Source: Palsa-343 sp036269135 (GTDB lineage: Bacteria; Acidobacteriota; Terriglobia; Terriglobales; Acidobacteriaceae). Taken from it: DNA of 64,000 nt. The notes under the pieces are model-generated. The model saw only the letters and a list, made by a program, of their open reading frames with translations. It did not search any database and had not been told where the DNA came from. The first letter of the stretch is position 1. Each line of letters starts with the position of its first letter. The position numbers and the translations under genes are program-made. Location: the NCBI GenBank assembly GCA_036269135.1, contig DATASQ010000013.1, positions 1-64,000 of the forward strand, given 5' to 3'. Positions 51,701 to 59,995 of the stretch are shown piece after piece.

Positions 51701-52368
51701 ACAACGGCTCCACGGGATACGGCGGCAGCGGATTCCAGTATCCCAACCTCTACGATCGCGGCGAAGCCAGCTTCTCCCATCCTCAGCGGTTCGTCTTCAG
51801 CGGCATTTGGTCGCCGCAGTATGGACAAGCGTGGCACCAGGCAGTAAAGGCCGTGGCCGCCGGCTGGCGGGTCAGCGGAATCTTCACCCTGGAGTCAGGC
51901 AGTGCGGATACGGTGGTGAACGGCGGACCGGGCGCGGCCTGCTCAACCGGCACCAGCACGGCGCAATGTCCAACGGGTTACGGGTCCAGCGCGTTTGATA
52001 ATGCCGGTTTCGACGAAGTGAACGTGAGCGGCGACCCCAACATCGGACACGGTCAGAAAACTCCACTCCGCCAGTTCAACACCGCCGCCTTTTCCATTCC
52101 GGCCAACGATGTGCGGGGCAACTCAGGGCTCGGCACCGTGAGAGGCCCGGGGCAGGACAATCTGGACCTTTCCCTGGCGAAGACATTTCCCATTTATGAA
52201 AGAATGCACCTTGAGTTCCGCGGGGATGCGTTCAATGCATTGAACCATTCACAGTGGAGCGGGATTGTTACGAATTTCCCGAGTGGGGATGCGGAATTCC
52301 CGTTTGGCATGGTGACCGGCGCGCGGGAAGCCAGGATTGGCCAGGTATCCGCCAAGCTGGTCTTCTGA
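48751..52368 (+). CDS. TonB-dependent receptor 3, Oar-like
   Basis: 1205-residue outer-membrane receptor with signal peptide (PALLFFVSLLVSLPVYAQ). It has a carboxypeptidase-regulatory-like domain (NISGTVFDPSGAVVSGAEVD), a plug segment (ARQLQDLPLNGLNFTSIAALV) and a large beta-barrel ending in AKLVF. GTG 48751 was chosen because CAGGAG lies 7 nt upstream. An in-frame TTG at 48718 overlaps the operator and lies too close to the promoter. Adjacent esterases, MFS carrier and CoA enzymes suggest its ligand is an esterified plant phenolic or decorated oligosaccharide. A long hairpin follows the stop. Confidence 0.92.
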   Translation: MNSIFRYATRPALLFFVSLLVSLPVYAQFAQRGNISGTVFDPSGAVVSGAEVDLTNLEQNGTRKATSDKTGHFEFDNLAAGQYQLSAASSGFATSVSQPVTVNIGELTQYDFHLTAGSVKQTVTVTGESTGLETEQTGNTTNISARQLQDLPLNGLNFTSIAALVPGVSTFPQANINPGGTYSVGAQFAMGGIAFTSGGSFEGSRDNGFYVNGVNIDDNYESSISFEPSSQALGTGNIQVSDFSPAVGGNMSSMNMETKAGTSQFHGEGYDFMENTDLNATNPYDKLVQGITGTPAVKPSIIRNQFGGNVGGPVWIPRFLPGLRKRAFFFANYEKMIEHDGNQLVALAVPSAAERTGDFSELLVNNPNPVQLYNPFQTTYDPNGDSSRPIIPNNRLDLATRPDGSAIVDPGSAAILKALWPLPNVANAPSNAVNFVGYQTPGIDNYTLDTRFDARITSNDLVFVTWSKTNGTQSLTGGLAPQNLYDIPVGNQAYLITGNYVHVFGPNLTNEFIFGTGDGALLTMSQGIMSWYNSSSNPLNQLFQNTGTGITKGIIGVFAGDYSYAVPGAPEVFRAENQSWQYSDNLDWVHGKHTLAFGFNYFRKSENDWDFTRQVFFGGGFNYGFGSSTLPAFSASGSDLGYEGGDGIADLVMGVPSNMWVRYNIAGGSATAPDYLTIFPSWGFYANDRFRVSPKFTVSAGLRYDLSMPWYTPDPNAAPCCAVYTPNSSGGVLEYPGIATGLSEHYLSAPKLSLAPRISLTYSYRPETVIRAGFGIFYDTGSSQISANVGNASYGTSSTVNYNYNNVTLGKPQDTPYLSLANIFPAPQTTTLGSFPVTTGTGQGYDGDDQWSTIVYYDQKSMPLPYYEKYTLDVQQQVTPHDVFEISYNGTQGRKGWNEVNINLPPYQTGWVAGNGAVTNYDAARPNNSGRWGDIYVMRPQLNSSYNALIGQWRHTFSQGMQFDANYTWGKTMSDYPWANTLANNGSTGYGGSGFQYPNLYDRGEASFSHPQRFVFSGIWSPQYGQAWHQAVKAVAAGWRVSGIFTLESGSADTVVNGGPGAACSTGTSTAQCPTGYGSSAFDNAGFDEVNVSGDPNIGHGQKTPLRQFNTAAFSIPANDVRGNSGLGTVRGPGQDNLDLSLAKTFPIYERMHLEFRGDAFNALNHSQWSGIVTNFPSGDAEFPFGMVTGAREARIGQVSAKLVF

Positions 52369-52412
52369 CAACTGGCTCGCTGGCCATGCGGCGCCCCAAA
52401 GTGGTTTCACTG

Positions 52413-52455
52413 GCGGTAACACCGGAAGAGGGTTGCTCCCTTCCGCTGTTGCCGC
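52413..52455. terminator. long imperfect hairpin after TBDT 3
   Basis: The 43-nt segment folds back with about 18 paired positions, starting GCGG/CCGC at the ends and closing on a small central loop, with two mismatches and two G-T pairs. It lies 45 bp beyond the stop. There is no T-tract, so it may protect the mRNA 3' end rather than terminate. Confidence 0.4.
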
Positions 52456-52508
52456 TCGCTGCCGAGCTGGGCGTGCCGCGTCCCACGGTTCCAGTTTGCG
52501 CCTAAGAT

Positions 52509-52527
52509 TATCCGGTCACGCCGGATA
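52509..52527. promoter_or_regulatory. 7-bp inverted repeat before the sugar carrier gene
   Basis: TATCCGG (52509-52515) and CCGGATA (52521-52527) are exact inverted copies with a 5-bp spacer, 60 bp upstream of the TTG start. It could be an operator or a leader hairpin. Confidence 0.3.
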
Positions 52528-52586
52528 CAGCGAGCGGCAGGATTGTCAGCCGGGCTCGAAGCAGAATCCGGCGCAGGGAGAACGCT

Positions 52587-53573
52587 TTGTACCAGCCTGA
52601 AACGTATGCCATCGCGCTGCTGTTTATGGTTCTCAGTATGTTGTGCTGGGGATCGTGGGCCAACATGATCAAGGCCTGTCCGGGTTACCGCTTTCAGCTC
52701 TTTTACTGGGACTATGTTATTGGCCTGGTGCTGGGCGCGCTGGCCTGGGGACTCACCATGGGCAGTTACGGTTCGCGTGGGCTGCCTTTCCTCTCAGACC
52801 TGTCTCAGGCGGATGCGCATCACATCGAGCTTGCCCTGGCAGGCGGTGTCATCTTCAATGTGGCCAATTTGCTGCTGGTGGCGGCTATCGATATCGCCGG
52901 CCTGGCTGTCGCTTTCCCTGTCGGGATCGGGCTGGCGCTGGTTGTGGGAGCGGTCAGCAGCTATGTGCTCGCCCCGGCCGGCAATCCCATTCTTCTCTTC
53001 GGCGGGATTGTCATCGTCATTCTGGCGATTGTGCTGGATGCAGCAGCGTATCGCGCGCGCGAACAGCAGAAAGGCGTAACCACCCGCGGCGTGGTCCTGA
53101 GTCTCGTTTCCGGCGTGCTGATGGGCAGCTTCTATCCATTTGTATCCCGGGCCATGTCCGGTCATGGTTCCGCCGGCCCCTATGCCACCTCCTTCTATTT
53201 CGCAATTGGTGTGGGGCTCTGCTCGCTGGTGGCCAACACTTTGCTGATGCGCAAGCCGCTCGATGGGCGCGGGCCGGTATCGTTCCGTGTGTACGGAAAA
53301 GCCCGTCCCGTCTGGCACCTGTGGGGCATTCTGGGCGGAGGCATCTGGTTTACCGGCGCAATCCTGAACTTCGTCGCTTCTCGCGCGCATATTGTCGGAC
53401 CCGCCGTCTCCTACTCCATTGGCCAGGGCGCCACCATGATCTCTGCAGCCTGGGGCGTGTTTGTCTGGCATGAATTCTCCGCCGCGCCACGCAGATCGAA
53501 AATGCTGCTGGCCTGGATGTTCGTCCTGTTTATTTGCGGCCTCACGGCTGTTGCCCTGGCCCCGATTATGTAA
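52587..53573 (+). CDS. GRP/ureide-permease-like sugar transporter
   Basis: Inner-membrane protein of 328 aa with about ten hydrophobic segments. It opens YAIALLFMVLSMLCWGSWANM, seen in the glucose/ribose porter and ureide permease-like branch of the drug/metabolite superfamily; VAFPVGIGLALVVG and SYSIGQGATMISAAWG also fit. TTG 52587 was chosen because GGGAG lies 6-7 nt upstream and the conserved N-terminus begins there. The ribokinase gene follows at 28 bp, which favours ribose or a similar pentose as substrate; nucleosides remain possible. RhaT-type rhamnose carriers are distant relatives and a less likely alternative. Confidence 0.8.
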   Translation: MYQPETYAIALLFMVLSMLCWGSWANMIKACPGYRFQLFYWDYVIGLVLGALAWGLTMGSYGSRGLPFLSDLSQADAHHIELALAGGVIFNVANLLLVAAIDIAGLAVAFPVGIGLALVVGAVSSYVLAPAGNPILLFGGIVIVILAIVLDAAAYRAREQQKGVTTRGVVLSLVSGVLMGSFYPFVSRAMSGHGSAGPYATSFYFAIGVGLCSLVANTLLMRKPLDGRGPVSFRVYGKARPVWHLWGILGGGIWFTGAILNFVASRAHIVGPAVSYSIGQGATMISAAWGVFVWHEFSAAPRRSKMLLAWMFVLFICGLTAVALAPIM

Positions 53574-53601
53574 CGAAGGTCCTTCACCCGCAGAAATACA
53601 C

Positions 53602-54540
53602 ATGAGCGAAAATCAGAAGCCCATCGTCGTGGTCGGCAGCATTAACATCGATCTCGTTGTAACTGCATTGCGTATCCCTGTTGCCGGCGAAACCCTGCAG
53701 GGTGACGGCTTTCAGCAGCACTTTGGAGGTAAGGGCGCCAATCAGGCTATAGCTGCCGCTCGCCTCGGCTATCCCGTGCAAATGATCGGCCGGATCGGAA
53801 CGGACGCTGCAGGAGCGGAGGTCCGTGAAAGTCTCAGGGCCGAGGGCGTGGAGGTCGATGCGGTCGAAACTGTCGAGGGCTCCTCCGGCATCGCGGCAAT
53901 CACGGTTTCGCGCACCGGAGAAAACGCGATTGTGGTCGTTCCAGGCGCCAACGCACACGTCACGCCTGAATATCTCGACAAACACGAGAATCTGATCCGC
54001 GACGGGGGCATCGTCCTGGCACAGCTCGAAATTCCGATCCCGACGATTGTTCGACTGGCGGCCATGTGCCATCGCCATCGCATCCCCTTCGTCCTCGATC
54101 CGGCTCCGGCTCAGCCCCTTCCCGCCGAAGTGCTCTCGGCGACAACGTGGTTTACTCCGAACGAAACCGAAGCGCAGTTCTTCGCAGCCACCCTGTTCCC
54201 CGACGCGAAGACCGCCGATCCCGAACGCATGGCTGAGGCCTTCCTGCACAGCGGCGTCCGGTCGGTTGTGCTCAAACTCGGAGCGCGCGGGGTTCTCATG
54301 GCCGGCGGCGGCAGCTACCCCACCCTCATCCCCGGAATGAAGATCGATGCCGTCGACACCACCGCCGCCGGCGACGCTTTCAACGGAGCTTTCGCGACAG
54401 CCCTGATGCGCGGCATGGAGCCGGACGAGGCTGCTCGCTTTGCCTGCGCGGCGGCGGCCATATCGGTGACGCGTCACGGCGCACAACCTTCCATGCCGAC
54501 AAACGAGGAGGTACTGCAATTGCTGAGGGATATTGCATGA
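53602..54540 (+). CDS. rbsK: ribokinase
   Basis: 312-residue PfkB-family sugar kinase that phosphorylates ribose (or a similar pentose) with ATP in the cytosol. Motifs: VVVGSINIDLVV, HFGGKGANQAIAAARLG, FTPNETEAQFF and DTTAAGDAFNGAF, with catalytic base Asp258 and the anion hole. ATG 53602 begins at the conserved N-terminus. The gene follows the carrier gene, and its stop overlaps the next start by ATGA. That context, carrier plus kinase plus a secreted GH13-like protein, suggests uptake and activation of a released monosaccharide. Some PfkB members act on other sugars, so ribose is probable rather than certain. Confidence 0.88.
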   Translation: MSENQKPIVVVGSINIDLVVTALRIPVAGETLQGDGFQQHFGGKGANQAIAAARLGYPVQMIGRIGTDAAGAEVRESLRAEGVEVDAVETVEGSSGIAAITVSRTGENAIVVVPGANAHVTPEYLDKHENLIRDGGIVLAQLEIPIPTIVRLAAMCHRHRIPFVLDPAPAQPLPAEVLSATTWFTPNETEAQFFAATLFPDAKTADPERMAEAFLHSGVRSVVLKLGARGVLMAGGGSYPTLIPGMKIDAVDTTAAGDAFNGAFATALMRGMEPDEAARFACAAAAISVTRHGAQPSMPTNEEVLQLLRDIA

Positions 54541-56084
54541 CGAGTTCTCGGGCAGCACTCTTTGGACTCACCCTGATGCTGGCTGTTCCCGGCGCTGCCT
54601 CGGCCCAGGGACGCGCCCACGCTCCGACGCCTCCCTGGTATGTAACGGCCGGAGCCATCCATCGCGTCACGCTCAAACCTTCCACGCCATACTGGCGTCT
54701 CGAGCATCTGTCCATCGACCCTGCTACCGCAAAGCAGCAAATGCTGCAGTGGCGCAGCGAAGGCATCACCGCGCTGGAGATCTTCGCCCCCGAAGAGGGC
54801 GGCAATAGCTACGGCGGGCTGGATGCCAAGGACCGTTACCGCCTGGATCCCGGCCTGGGATCTATCGCCGATTTCCAGCGGCTGGTGGCTCTGGCCCATT
54901 CGCTGGGCATGCGCGTGGTCACCTTCCAGAACCTCGGGTACAGCGCCGTCGATGGAGTGCAGTTCGAGCAGGCCGAAGATGCGATGAGCAAGGGCCAGAC
55001 CAACCGCCTCACCAGGATGTTCTTCTGGAGTCACACCCCCGACGCGCCCAAACCAGCCGACTCCGACAGTTACTTTTTCTGTCGCCCGGACCTGCCCGGC
55101 TATGATCCCACTAAGAACGAATTCTGGCAGTGGAGCAGCCGCGCTCAGGCTTATTACTGGACCCGCTGGCCAGGCAAAAACGCAGACGGCGCCACCACCC
55201 ACCTGCCGCAGTACAACTGGCGCGACGACGCCTGGCCCGACGAGGCCGCCCGCGTGGTCCGCTTCTGGATGAAAACCGGACTCGACGGCATGATTCTCGA
55301 TGCCGTCAACTGGTATCCCGGAGTCACCTGGCAGAAGATCGATCAGGACATCACCGGCGTCATTGCCGGCGATGGACAGAGGTTAAGCCAGCCCGAAGGC
55401 GGTGGTGGTTTTCGCGACGATCCCGTCGGCTGGGTGAAAGAAGGCAATTTCACCAATGTCTACGACTACGGCCTCGGCATCTGGTGGAAAAAGACGGATC
55501 GGCCTCTGGTCGCCAGCGTCGAGCAGAGCAGCCCGCAGCTTTTTGAAAACGCTCTGCGCGCGTATCACGACCGCGTGGTCGCGGCCGGGGGCACGCTGTA
55601 TTTTCCGGTGCCCAAACTGGACAACGCCGCTGACCAGCAATTTGCCGAAACCCTGATCGCTACCTCCGGCGACATACCCTGTTTCTGCGATCCTGTCGGC
55701 GGCATCACCGCGCCTGCGTCTGGAATTCCCGCGTTACTGAAGCTCAAAACGCAGCACCCTGCCCTCTACCAAAACAGCTTCCGCCGGCAAATCCACACCA
55801 GCGACGAGGCCCACATCTATGCGGCTGAACGTTACGCCGCGGATAACTCCGAGCGGCTGCTGCTGGTCTTCAACTTCAGCCCGCAGCCGGTGAAGGCTAC
55901 CGTAGATGTGGGTGCCGTTCACGGTGGCCGATACACGGACCTTTTGACCGGAACGCCGGTTTCCGTCGATGGCCGCCAGCTCCCGGTTTCCCTCGACGGC
56001 CATGGCTACAGGATTCTTGAAGTGGAAGGCTCTACGACGGAGAGCCGCCATCCTCGCGCTGAGAAACAGACGGCGCCGCACTAG
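54537..56084 (+). CDS. secreted GH13-like (alpha-amylase superfamily) protein
   Basis: 515-residue secreted protein with signal peptide (LFGLTLMLAVPGAASAQ). The TIM barrel resembles GH13: TGLDGMILDAVNWY supplies a region-II-like nucleophile Asp255, and LVASVEQSSP a region-III-like Glu329. A C-terminal beta domain (LLLVFNFSPQPVKATVDVG) is of the kind that follows GH13 barrels. Region IV (the second Asp with His) is not clear, so activity on alpha-glucans needs proof. Its ATG overlaps the ribokinase stop, an unusual coupling of an exported hydrolase to a cytosolic kinase. Confidence 0.75.
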   Translation: MTSSRAALFGLTLMLAVPGAASAQGRAHAPTPPWYVTAGAIHRVTLKPSTPYWRLEHLSIDPATAKQQMLQWRSEGITALEIFAPEEGGNSYGGLDAKDRYRLDPGLGSIADFQRLVALAHSLGMRVVTFQNLGYSAVDGVQFEQAEDAMSKGQTNRLTRMFFWSHTPDAPKPADSDSYFFCRPDLPGYDPTKNEFWQWSSRAQAYYWTRWPGKNADGATTHLPQYNWRDDAWPDEAARVVRFWMKTGLDGMILDAVNWYPGVTWQKIDQDITGVIAGDGQRLSQPEGGGGFRDDPVGWVKEGNFTNVYDYGLGIWWKKTDRPLVASVEQSSPQLFENALRAYHDRVVAAGGTLYFPVPKLDNAADQQFAETLIATSGDIPCFCDPVGGITAPASGIPALLKLKTQHPALYQNSFRRQIHTSDEAHIYAAERYAADNSERLLLVFNFSPQPVKATVDVGAVHGGRYTDLLTGTPVSVDGRQLPVSLDGHGYRILEVEGSTTESRHPRAEKQTAPH

Positions 56085-56193
56085 GAACTCACGTCAGCAT
56101 TCCCTCGTCGCAGGCTGGCGCGCGGCGTTGAAAGCCTGTCTGCGATGCTGGCGGCTTCTCTGCTCACCGCGGCGCAACGCTGAGTCTTTTAGC

Positions 56194-56282
56194 TGGTGCC
56201 CGGAGGGGGACTTGAACCCCCACGACCGATGAAGGTCTGCGGATTTTAAGTCCGCTGCGTCTGCCGATTTCGCCATCCGGGC
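56194..56282 (-). tRNA. tRNA-Leu (UAA anticodon)
   Basis: An 89-nt minus-strand cloverleaf including the encoded CCA. The acceptor 5' strand GCCCGGA pairs with TCCGGGC. The D-arm is followed by the anticodon stem-loop GCGGACT-TAA-AATCCGC (anticodon TAA). It has a long class-II variable arm and a T-arm with GGGGGTTCAAGTCCCCC. These are typical of leucine tRNA. Confidence 0.96.
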
Positions 56283-56326
56283 GCCGCTTTTATCCTAGCC
56301 CACCGCGCCGCCTGAGCATCGCCGCC

Positions 56327-58345
56327 CTACGCCGGAACACCCGCTTCGGCCGGATCCAAAGCCGCCGGCCGGCTTGAGGCCGCAACCCGGGTCAGCGTCA
56401 TTACCGTGATGTCGTCCGCCTGCCCAAAGCGCTGCGCCGCATCGGCGATCGCCGCGGCCGCTTCCCGGCTCAGCGCCTGCGTCCGCTCAAAACCAAATAA
56501 CTCACCGCGTGCATACTGCGCTTCCACCACGCCGTCCGACATCAGCGTCAGCCGGTCCCCCACCTCCAGCGCAAACGTCTTCTCCGTATAGTGGGTCTCC
56601 GCCAGAATCCCCAGCGGCAATCCAGGCTCGAGGGTCATTTCCTCGCCGTTACAATAGGGAGCCAGATGGCCGGCATTGGCCACCCTTGCGTCGCCGTTGC
56701 GCCCGATCCGCGCGCACAGGCACGTCACGAATCCCTCCTGATTCATCTCCGCCAGCTGGCGGTTCAACCGCATCAGCATGGCCGCAGGATCCAGGCCTTC
56801 GCTGGACAGGGCGCGCAGGGCGCCCAGCGTCAGCGTTCCCGTCATCGCTGCCTTCAGGCCTTTGCCGCTCACGTCGCCCACCACGACCAGCGTCCCCGCC
56901 TCTCCCTGAACCAGCACCTGATAGAAATCGCCGCCCACTTCTTCCGCCGGGAAATACGCGGCTTCGATCGCATAGCCGGCCACCGGCGGCAGTAGCGCCG
57001 GCACGAGCCGCCCCTGGATGATCCGCGCTGCGTCCAGTTCCGCCGCTACCCGCGCCTGCTCCCGGCTCACCCGCGTGAAGCGGAAAAACATCACCACCCC
57101 GATCGCCAGCACAAAAAGAAAATCGCCCACGTCCGACAGCTGCAGCGCAACCGCGCCCACCGGAATCGGATCGGCCAGGAAGTCCAGCCGCCCCCAGCCG
57201 GTAAAGATCGAAACCGATCCAACGTTGAAGAGGGCAACCGTAGCCGCCGGCAACAAACTCGGCAGAATCAGCCATCCCGCTTCAGGGTTCCCTCTCCGAT
57301 ACCACACCCACAGCATCACCGGCAGCAGCAGCGCCGCAGGCAGGATCGCGGCCGACTCGATGACCATATAAGTGCTGGTCGAGAACTTCGCCAGGTTGGC
57401 CAGCGCCGTGAGAATCAGCGGCGTGAGCAGTACCCATTCGTAACCGCGCCACACCCGGTTCACCCGCTGCCCTGCAAAACTGAACGTGAACTCGATCTGC
57501 ATGATCGTAGTGGCGTAGACCAGCGGATCGGCCAGCAGACCATTCCACGCCAGCGGGATTACCCCCGACGTGGAGCTGTTCAAAAGCAGGTTTGAAATCC
57601 CCAGCAGAAACAGATACAGCCCCAGCCACAAATATTCCGCGTGTTTCCGCTGGCTGCGATACAGCGCGAAGGCTCCAATCCCCGCCAGGAGCAGCACCAG
57701 ATTGATCGCGATCGAGGGCAGAGCCGAATACAGGCGCTGGCTCTGGAGCGCCTGCTCCTCATTGTCAATTGACCCGGGGGACCCAACAGCCGCCGTCAGG
57801 AACAGCGGCAGATGCCACCCTGTATAAATCGGAGGCGCGGATGTACGTACGGCCAGCGCCAAATTCGCACCGTCGCCCTCCAGGGAATACACCTGCTCGG
57901 TCGGCCGCGCGACACCAAAGAGGGAGCGGATCGCCGGACCCGTCTGCCGTTCCCCGTTCACATACAGCTCGTAAGTCCCCGCACCGCCGGCGATCAGCAA
58001 ATGCAGATGCCCATGGTCCGGTGGCAGCTTCACGCTCAGGCGATACCAGCGCCAACCCGGCTGCGCCGCGCCCAGATCGTCCAGGTCCACGGCGTTCCAC
58101 CCGTTGTCGTCGAAGTTCGGCCGCGCCCACGCCGGATTGTCGCCGTCGTGCTCGCGCCAGCCGTCATTGAGATCGGTCGTCCCTGAGCGCCACTGCGTCG
58201 CATCCACCTGCGCCTGCACAGCCTGCGGCGCAACGGTCGCGCTCGTCAGCACGGTCAGCAGCGCGACGCACGCAAGCCATACTCCACGCCTGCGCCACGT
58301 ACGCGCCCGCTCGGGCCTGCCTCCTCGCTCCTCGGTTGCCTGCAT
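56327..58345 (-). CDS. membrane SpoIIE-type (PP2C) serine phosphatase with sensor-like N-terminus
   Basis: 672-residue signalling protein. After a signal/anchor (GVWLACVALLTVLTSA) comes a periplasmic beta-sandwich of carbohydrate-binding type (NFDDNGWNAVDLDDLG, YELYVNG, about 45-190). Seven hydrophobic segments follow (about 205-425), then a cytosolic PP2C SpoIIE domain: GGDFYQVL, GDVSGKGLKAAMTG, NAGHLAPY, LMSDGVVEA, QADDITVM, with the metal-binding Asp residues. Such RsbU-like phosphatases usually dephosphorylate anti-anti-sigma factors. No STAS protein or sigma factor is nearby. The outer domain could sense a sugar or cell-wall ligand, which is inference. Confidence 0.9.
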   Translation of the reverse strand: MQATEERGGRPERARTWRRRGVWLACVALLTVLTSATVAPQAVQAQVDATQWRSGTTDLNDGWREHDGDNPAWARPNFDDNGWNAVDLDDLGAAQPGWRWYRLSVKLPPDHGHLHLLIAGGAGTYELYVNGERQTGPAIRSLFGVARPTEQVYSLEGDGANLALAVRTSAPPIYTGWHLPLFLTAAVGSPGSIDNEEQALQSQRLYSALPSIAINLVLLLAGIGAFALYRSQRKHAEYLWLGLYLFLLGISNLLLNSSTSGVIPLAWNGLLADPLVYATTIMQIEFTFSFAGQRVNRVWRGYEWVLLTPLILTALANLAKFSTSTYMVIESAAILPAALLLPVMLWVWYRRGNPEAGWLILPSLLPAATVALFNVGSVSIFTGWGRLDFLADPIPVGAVALQLSDVGDFLFVLAIGVVMFFRFTRVSREQARVAAELDAARIIQGRLVPALLPPVAGYAIEAAYFPAEEVGGDFYQVLVQGEAGTLVVVGDVSGKGLKAAMTGTLTLGALRALSSEGLDPAAMLMRLNRQLAEMNQEGFVTCLCARIGRNGDARVANAGHLAPYCNGEEMTLEPGLPLGILAETHYTEKTFALEVGDRLTLMSDGVVEAQYARGELFGFERTQALSREAAAAIADAAQRFGQADDITVMTLTRVAASSRPAALDPAEAGVPA

Positions 58346-58414
58346 GGTGGGGAACCCAGTCTACCCTCCGCTCATTCCCCCCGGCAATCAACGAGTCGTA
58401 TCCCCGCTGCTCGC

Positions 58415-59941
58415 CTACCGGCTGATCTCAATCACCGCCAGCCCCATCGGCGGCAGCGTCACCGTCAGCCGGTGATCCCGGATCGCCACCGTCTCCGGTG
58501 GACCCAGCTCCGACACCTTCTGCAGCGACTCCACCTGCTCCTTCGTGGGATACTGCGGGGCGCCCATCTTCTTCCACGCATCCAGCGTGTCACCGTGGGC
58601 AGCGTCCACCCGGCGGATCTCCGCCTCTTTCCCCTGCACATCTTTCAGGTCGAACGTCTCCGTCTTCGTCGGACCGCTCTCGCCCGACGCGCCTTCTCCC
58701 GGCTCGACCAGGTTCCATGCCGCAATCACAATCGCCCCGTCTTTGCGCCGGGTCACCAGAGCTTCATCTCCCGGCGCCGGCAGCCGTTCGTCGCCGAGCT
58801 CGTGCAGCAGTTCAAAGGCGTCATACGCTGGCTTCGGAATTCCGTCCTCCGCCATAATCCCGTACCCGCCGTAGAACGGCGTCTTCACCACGCCCTGCTC
58901 CTCGAACACATCCGAGAAGCTCCAGTACGACATCATCAGCGTCTTCCCGTCGCATTGCGAAATCGTGTCCGCCATCCACGGGCCCATGTAGATCGAGTCC
59001 GTGATCGCCTGCTGGTTCATATAGGTCGCGTTGAACTCGCTCCAGATCAGCGGAATCTTCGGCCGCGCCGAATGCTCGATCTCCTCGTGAACCATATTCA
59101 CCGCCGCGCACACCATCTGGTGCGGCGCAATCGTCCGGTGGTCGTGGAACACGTTCTCCGCCGAGTCGTTCCCGTACACATGCGTTGAGACAAAATCCAG
59201 CGGCACGTGGTTCTCGGTCGCATGCCGGATCATGTCCCCCACCCATGCCGCCTGCGCCGTTGCCGGACCGCCCACGCGAATTCGCGGGCTCACCGCCTTC
59301 AGCGCCCGCGCCGTGTGATCGTACAGATCGAAGTACGTCGCCTGCGCCGGCTTGCCACTCCAGAAGTCCAGGTTCGGCTCGTTCCATACCTCGAAATACC
59401 AGCTCGCCACCTCCTCGATGCCATACCGATCGATCAGGTGTTTGGCGAACGCGGTCATCAGCGCGTCCCACTTCTCATAGCTCGCGGGCGGCGACGAAAT
59501 CGGTTTGTACCAGAACGCCTGATAGACAACCTTGGCCGCCAGCGCCTTCGGCATAAAGCTGATCTCCACAAACGGCTTGATCCCGTTTGCCAGCAGCCCG
59601 TCGTAAATATGATCCACGTAAGACCAGTTGTAGATGGGATTCCCCTGCGCATCCTCGCTGTATACTCCGTTCTCATCGTCCAGAATCGCGTGGAAGCGTA
59701 CGTAGCGAAAATCCGTCACCTTGCGCACCCGATCGAGATCGTCGCGATAGCTCTGCCGCATCGCCAGATGCGCCCGTCCCGACCCGAACATCTCTTCCCA
59801 GAAATGCGGAAACGGCGTTCCCCTGGCATGCGCGTCCACCACAATCGTCGGCGCCGCGGTGCTGCTCCCCTGCGCAATAGCTCCAGTGCAGCCGGCGACC
59901 GCGAGAGCCGCGGCTGCCAAATACGTTCCAAAGCGTGTCAT
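58415..59941 (-). CDS. GH39 beta-xylosidase-type lipoprotein
   Basis: 508-residue family GH39 enzyme, probably removing terminal beta-xylose (or related) units. A lipobox (AVAGC, Cys18) after a hydrophobic segment indicates lipid anchoring. The barrel shows FEVWNEPN with acid/base Glu188 and PLIWSEFNATY with nucleophile Glu302. ATG 59941 was chosen for GGAG about 9 nt upstream and for giving the lipobox at a normal place; an ATG at 59998 adds 19 residues. It lies 111 bp downstream of TBDT 4 on the same strand, with a terminator between. Xylan or xylooligosaccharide side-chain processing is plausible; alpha-iduronidase is the main alternative in GH39. Confidence 0.9.
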   Translation of the reverse strand: MTRFGTYLAAAALAVAGCTGAIAQGSSTAAPTIVVDAHARGTPFPHFWEEMFGSGRAHLAMRQSYRDDLDRVRKVTDFRYVRFHAILDDENGVYSEDAQGNPIYNWSYVDHIYDGLLANGIKPFVEISFMPKALAAKVVYQAFWYKPISSPPASYEKWDALMTAFAKHLIDRYGIEEVASWYFEVWNEPNLDFWSGKPAQATYFDLYDHTARALKAVSPRIRVGGPATAQAAWVGDMIRHATENHVPLDFVSTHVYGNDSAENVFHDHRTIAPHQMVCAAVNMVHEEIEHSARPKIPLIWSEFNATYMNQQAITDSIYMGPWMADTISQCDGKTLMMSYWSFSDVFEEQGVVKTPFYGGYGIMAEDGIPKPAYDAFELLHELGDERLPAPGDEALVTRRKDGAIVIAAWNLVEPGEGASGESGPTKTETFDLKDVQGKEAEIRRVDAAHGDTLDAWKKMGAPQYPTKEQVESLQKVSELGPPETVAIRDHRLTVTLPPMGLAVIEISR

Positions 59942-59995
59942 GTTTTTCTCCGCATCCCGATTATCGTGCATTCTCGTCCCTCGTCTTTCACCGCG

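Noticed and set aside
56194..56282. tRNA-Leu as an integration site for a mobile island
   Set aside because: No integrase, direct repeat of the tRNA 3' end or phage-like gene was seen on either side within the window.
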